Assembly (NCBI GenBank): GCA_007693325.1
Contig: REDW01000079.1
Location: forward strand, 1 to 52,720
DNA length: 52,720 bases
Source of the DNA: Spirochaetaceae bacterium
Lineage (GTDB): Bacteria > Spirochaetota > Spirochaetia > DSM-27196 > PWMO01
Direction: 5' to 3'
Shown: one piece after another, positions 50,517 to 52,720 of the stretch
Layout: each line of letters opens with the position of its first letter
How positions within the stretch are numbered: position 1 is the stretch's first letter
Notes under the pieces: model-generated
Databases searched by the model: none
What the model saw: the letters and a program-made list of their open reading frames with translations, nothing else
Told to the model about the DNA's origin: nothing
Program-made: the position numbers and the translations under genes

Positions 50517-51303
50517 AGCGTTCCTCCTCCTGTAACCGTGTTGCCTGCGGCTGTCGCCAACCGAGGTGTGTGGATATCTCCTGTGCCGTGCGCCTGACCG
50601 CCTGTCCGATGCGGTCAACATCCTGCTGCGAGATCTGCTGCGCCGGCCCGGAAACGCTGACCGATGCAAGCGGCAGCCCGCGATAGTCTATCAGCGGGGC
50701 CGCAACACAGCGTACACTGCTCTCGTTCTCACGGTCATCGAAAGCGTAACCGCGTTGACGTGCCTGTTCCAGATCGGCCAGCAGTGCATCGCGCGAGGTA
50801 TGCGTACGCGGCGTCCGCGGCTCGAGTGGCAGCTCGGCCAGCAGCACGTCGAGCCGCGATTGAGGCAGCGCCATCAGCGCCGCCTTCCCCAGCGCGGTGC
50901 AGTGCAATGGCGCCCGGGTACCGATGATCGAGTAACGGCGCAAGCTGTTGTACGCTTCGGTCTTCTCGACGTAGACCATGTAGCGGGCTTTCAAAATCGC
51001 CAGGAACACCGTCTGGCCGGTGAACTGTGACAGCTGATACATCGCCGGCTTGGCTTCCACCTTCAGTTCCAGGTGATCGAGGTGTGCACCGGCGAGCTCG
51101 ACGCACTTGAGCCCGACACGGTAGGTTGCGGTTGCCGGATCCTTCTCCAGGTAGCCGCGCTGGCGCAGCGCTACCAGCAGACGACCGGCTGTGCTCTTGT
51201 GCAGCCCGAGCTCGGCCGCCACCCTGGTAACGCCGCTACCGTTGGGCCGCTGTGCGAGTAACTCCAGGATGTCGAGCGCTCTGTCGAGCGATTGAACACT
51301 CAT
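50500..51303 (-). CDS. IclR-family transcription regulator
   Basis: A 267-residue repressor-type regulator. The N-terminal winged helix (about 1-65) includes SLDRALDILELLAQ and the recognition segment ELGLHKSTAGRLLVALRQRGYLEKD. The C-terminal effector domain (about 80-250) has VFLAILKARYMVYVEK, LHCTALGKAALMALP and RGYAFDDRENESSVRCVAAPL, all family landmarks. The first gene of a unit with kdgK and eda, it is probably a KdgR-like sensor of 2-keto-3-deoxygluconate. Starts are GTG at 51318 or ATG at 51303; neither has a good ribosome site, and the ATG fits the family N-terminus better. The promoter and a likely operator lie at 51338-51391. Confidence 0.87.
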   Translation of the reverse strand: MSVQSLDRALDILELLAQRPNGSGVTRVAAELGLHKSTAGRLLVALRQRGYLEKDPATATYRVGLKCVELAGAHLDHLELKVEAKPAMYQLSQFTGQTVFLAILKARYMVYVEKTEAYNSLRRYSIIGTRAPLHCTALGKAALMALPQSRLDVLLAELPLEPRTPRTHTSRDALLADLEQARQRGYAFDDRENESSVRCVAAPLIDYRGLPLASVSVSGPAQQISQQDVDRIGQAVRRTAQEISTHLGWRQPQATRLQEEERYENET

Positions 51304-51337
51304 AGCTGCGGAACTCACTGCGACGCAATAGCGATCT

Positions 51338-51365
51338 GTCTCATAGTTTGGGATATGGTCTCATA
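51338..51365. promoter_or_regulatory. Direct repeat, probable IclR operator
   Basis: GTCTCATA occurs at 51338-51345 and 51358-51365, spaced 20 bases, about two helical turns. The second copy covers part of the iclR -10 box and the first lies just downstream of the start site. CATA/TATG symmetry lies between them. Confidence 0.5.
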
Positions 51366-51391
51366 ATATGACGCGCAGCCACGCGTGTCAA
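51363..51391 (-). promoter_or_regulatory. Promoter of the iclR-kdgK-eda operon
   Basis: Consensus TTGACA (51386-51391) and TATTAT (51363-51368), spacer 17; start near 51356. Confidence 0.75.
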
Positions 51392-51413
51392 GCCGCTGCT
51401 GATATGCTATCAT
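51385..51413 (+). promoter_or_regulatory. Promoter of the AlaX-like gene
   Basis: An extended -10 TGcTATCAT (hexamer 51408-51413) ends 6 bases before the ATG at 51420. At 17 bases the -35 is GTGTCA (51385-51390), overlapping the divergent TTGACA. Confidence 0.55.
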
Positions 51414-51419
51414 CGACGT

Positions 51420-52628
51420 ATGACCCGCAAACTCTATTACGATGACCCAATGAAACGCGAGTTTGACGCCGTGGTTGTGGAAGCGAAACCGGCTGGCAAG
51501 CGTTGCGACGTGGTACTCGACTGTACCTGCTTCTACCCCGAAGGCGGCGGTCAGCCGGCAGATCGTGGCAGCCTCGACGATATAGCCGTGCTCGATGTAC
51601 GCAAGCAGGGTGAGCAGGTTATCCACACGCTGGAGCGCACACCGGAGACCGATACCGTTCACGGCAGAATCGACTGGCAGCACCGCTTTGACTACATGCA
51701 GCAGCACACCGGGCAGCACATAATTTCGGCATCGATGATCCACGTCGGCGGTTATGCAACCGTTGCGGTGCACCAGGGCGAGCAGTATACAACCGTCGAA
51801 TGTGACACCGCGGAGATAGCCGAAGCGCAGCTACAGCAGATCGAAGAACTGGCCAATGAGACCGTTGGGCGCAATCTGGAAGTACGAACCTTCGATGCCG
51901 GAGAAAGCGAGATTCCCCGGCTCGAGTTGCGCCGGCCTCCCAAAGTCGGGGGAACTATCCGCATAGTCGAGATCGACGGCTTCGACCGGGTTGCCTGTGG
52001 CGGTGTGCACACCCCTACCACCGGCCAGGTAGGAATAATCAAACTGGTGGGGCTGGAGCGTATCCGTGGCAACCTGCGCAGCGCGTGGAAGATCGGCCGG
52101 CGGGCACTCTATGACTACCGTGAGAAGACCTCAATCGTCAACACACTCTCGGACCGCTTCTCGGCCAGGCAGCACCAGATCCTGGAACGCGCCGAGAAGC
52201 TGGAGCTGGCACTCAAGCAGTCGCAGTATAACGAGCGTGCAACCACGGCACGGCTGTGTGCGCTGTGGGCCGAGCAGCTGCAGCGCGGCACAACGGTCAG
52301 CGGCGAGCTGCGGATTGTCACCGAGCGGTTCGAGGCCGAGCCGCCCGAGCTGTTTCGCGGCGTGCTGGAAGCCCTGATCGAACAGCCGTCGACCTGCGCC
52401 TGCCTGGTCAACGTCGAGCCACAGCGGGTGCAGTGGATAATCGGATGCTCGCCGGATCTGCGGCTGGAGTTCGACGCTGTTCGCCGCGAGCTGCTGCCGA
52501 TTATCAACGCCAAGGGCGGTGGCCGCCACTCGATCTGGCAGGGAGTCGGCAGTGAACCGCAGCACGCCGACCGGTTGCTGCGCTGTTTTGCCGAACAAGC
52601 ATCTCGGTTTGTTGGTAATTTCGGCTGA
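51420..52628 (+). CDS. Alanyl-tRNA editing protein, AlaX-L type with DHHA1 domain
   Basis: A 402-residue free-standing relative of the alanyl-tRNA synthetase editing domain, expected to deacylate mischarged Ser- or Gly-tRNA-Ala. The opening matches AlaX (CTCFYPEGGGQPADRGSL). The zinc site is H-x-x-x-H in QQHTGQHIISA (about 97) and C-x-x-x-H in RVACGGVHTPTTG (about 196). A helical linker (about 240-290) leads to a DHHA1-like C-terminal domain with GGGRHSIWQGVGS near 370, as in AlaX-L proteins. Start ATG at 51420 is at the predicted transcript start. Divergent from iclR. Confidence 0.88.
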   Translation: MTRKLYYDDPMKREFDAVVVEAKPAGKRCDVVLDCTCFYPEGGGQPADRGSLDDIAVLDVRKQGEQVIHTLERTPETDTVHGRIDWQHRFDYMQQHTGQHIISASMIHVGGYATVAVHQGEQYTTVECDTAEIAEAQLQQIEELANETVGRNLEVRTFDAGESEIPRLELRRPPKVGGTIRIVEIDGFDRVACGGVHTPTTGQVGIIKLVGLERIRGNLRSAWKIGRRALYDYREKTSIVNTLSDRFSARQHQILERAEKLELALKQSQYNERATTARLCALWAEQLQRGTTVSGELRIVTERFEAEPPELFRGVLEALIEQPSTCACLVNVEPQRVQWIIGCSPDLRLEFDAVRRELLPIINAKGGGRHSIWQGVGSEPQHADRLLRCFAEQASRFVGNFG

Positions 52629-52641
52629 TTTCGGCTATATT
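52612..52641 (+). promoter_or_regulatory. Promoter of the last, partial gene, with a tandem 10-base repeat
   Basis: TTGGTA (52612-52617) and TATATT (52636-52641), spacer 18; the ATG at 52649 follows the -10 by 7 bases. The spacer holds two near-identical tandem 10-mers (ATTTCGGCTG and ATTTCGGCTA, 52618-52637) across the stop of the upstream gene. Confidence 0.5.
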
Positions 52642-52648
52642 TATCGAT

Positions 52649-52720
52649 ATGGCTGAACGGCGCACCGCGCGAGATCTACTGCGCACCATTAGACGCATCC
52701 AGAAGATAACCGATCTTACT
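52649..52720 (+). CDS. Unknown protein (5' part only)
   Basis: Only 24 codons lie in the window: MAERRTARDLLRTIRRIQ and six more residues. It is strongly basic and helical and too short to identify. It is accepted as a gene because a promoter of the leaderless kind precedes it and the frame stays open to the window edge. Confidence 0.4.
   Translation, partial: MAERRTARDLLRTIRRIQKITDLT

Noticed and set aside
1-52720. tRNA or rRNA genes, CRISPR arrays, insertion sequences, prophage
   Set aside because: No cloverleaf-like gene, regular repeat-spacer array, transposase motif or terminal inverted repeat pair was seen by reading; a tRNA scan could still find something I missed.

Overview
The window is about 52.7 kb of tightly packed, moderately GC-rich bacterial chromosome. 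It holds 47 protein genes I can support, two of them cut by the window edges. I see no rRNA, tRNA, CRISPR array, insertion sequence or prophage. No gap between genes exceeds 300 bases. Several lines of evidence suggest a free-living spirochaete (Spirochaetaceae-like): an EF-G of the mitochondrial EFG1-like class ([10 protein letters not shown]1 loop) known from spirochaetes, planctomycetes and some deltaproteobacteria, a CarD/CdnL regulator, a TrpXYZ-type ABC transporter, and a large coiled-coil protein with no known domain. This is an inference from gene content, not a phylogenetic result.

Layout. 1-5.2 kb: partial phosphoribosyltransferase, two secreted proteins (one a tandem duplicate, one transglutaminase-like), aroA overlapping a HAD phosphatase, and an inositol-monophosphatase-family enzyme. 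5.2-12 kb: htpG, argA-type acetylglutamate synthase behind an unnamed secreted protein, thioredoxin, a CNNM/CBS membrane protein, a candidate small RNA, and fxsA. 12-25 kb: leuS, a lipoprotein, the coiled-coil protein, a fused DAHP synthase-prephenate dehydratase, a lytic transglycosylase, a TylF-like methyltransferase, a thioredoxin-fold protein, an aminotransferase, an oligopeptide-binding protein, carD and nth. 25-32 kb: fusA with a RecA-like ATPase, a TrpXYZ-type ABC transporter and an AzgA/PbuG-type purine permease. 32-43 kb: a catabolic island. A five-gene operon (fdrA - DUF1116 - cyclase - CaiB - amidase) sits behind a TTGACA promoter. It is flanked by a second CaiB, an FlK-like thioesterase, a uracil/xanthine permease and a DUF2877 protein. 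FdrA, DUF1116 and DUF2877 are the three partners of the oxamate carbamoyltransferase system of E. coli allantoin metabolism, so this looks like a cyclic-ureide or purine/pyrimidine-derived pathway feeding CoA chemistry. 43-52.7 kb: rarD, msrA, nfo, a VTT membrane protein, a one-cluster ferredoxin, an aldo/keto reductase, an AEC transporter, an iclR-kdgK-eda operon for 2-keto-3-deoxygluconate, an AlaX-type editing enzyme, and the start of an unknown gene.

Transcription. Most units have recognisable sigma70-type promoters, which fall into two classes. One class has a leader with a Shine-Dalgarno sequence. In the other (17 genes listed in the findings) the -10 box ends only 5-12 bases before the start codon, which predicts leaderless or nearly leaderless mRNAs. 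Several divergent pairs overlap at the -35 box. The other main points for a second look are an intergenic candidate RNA whose terminator loop copies the anti-Shine-Dalgarno sequence, an apparent IclR operator on the iclR -10 box, a possible AUC start codon, and the aromatic-pathway fusion.
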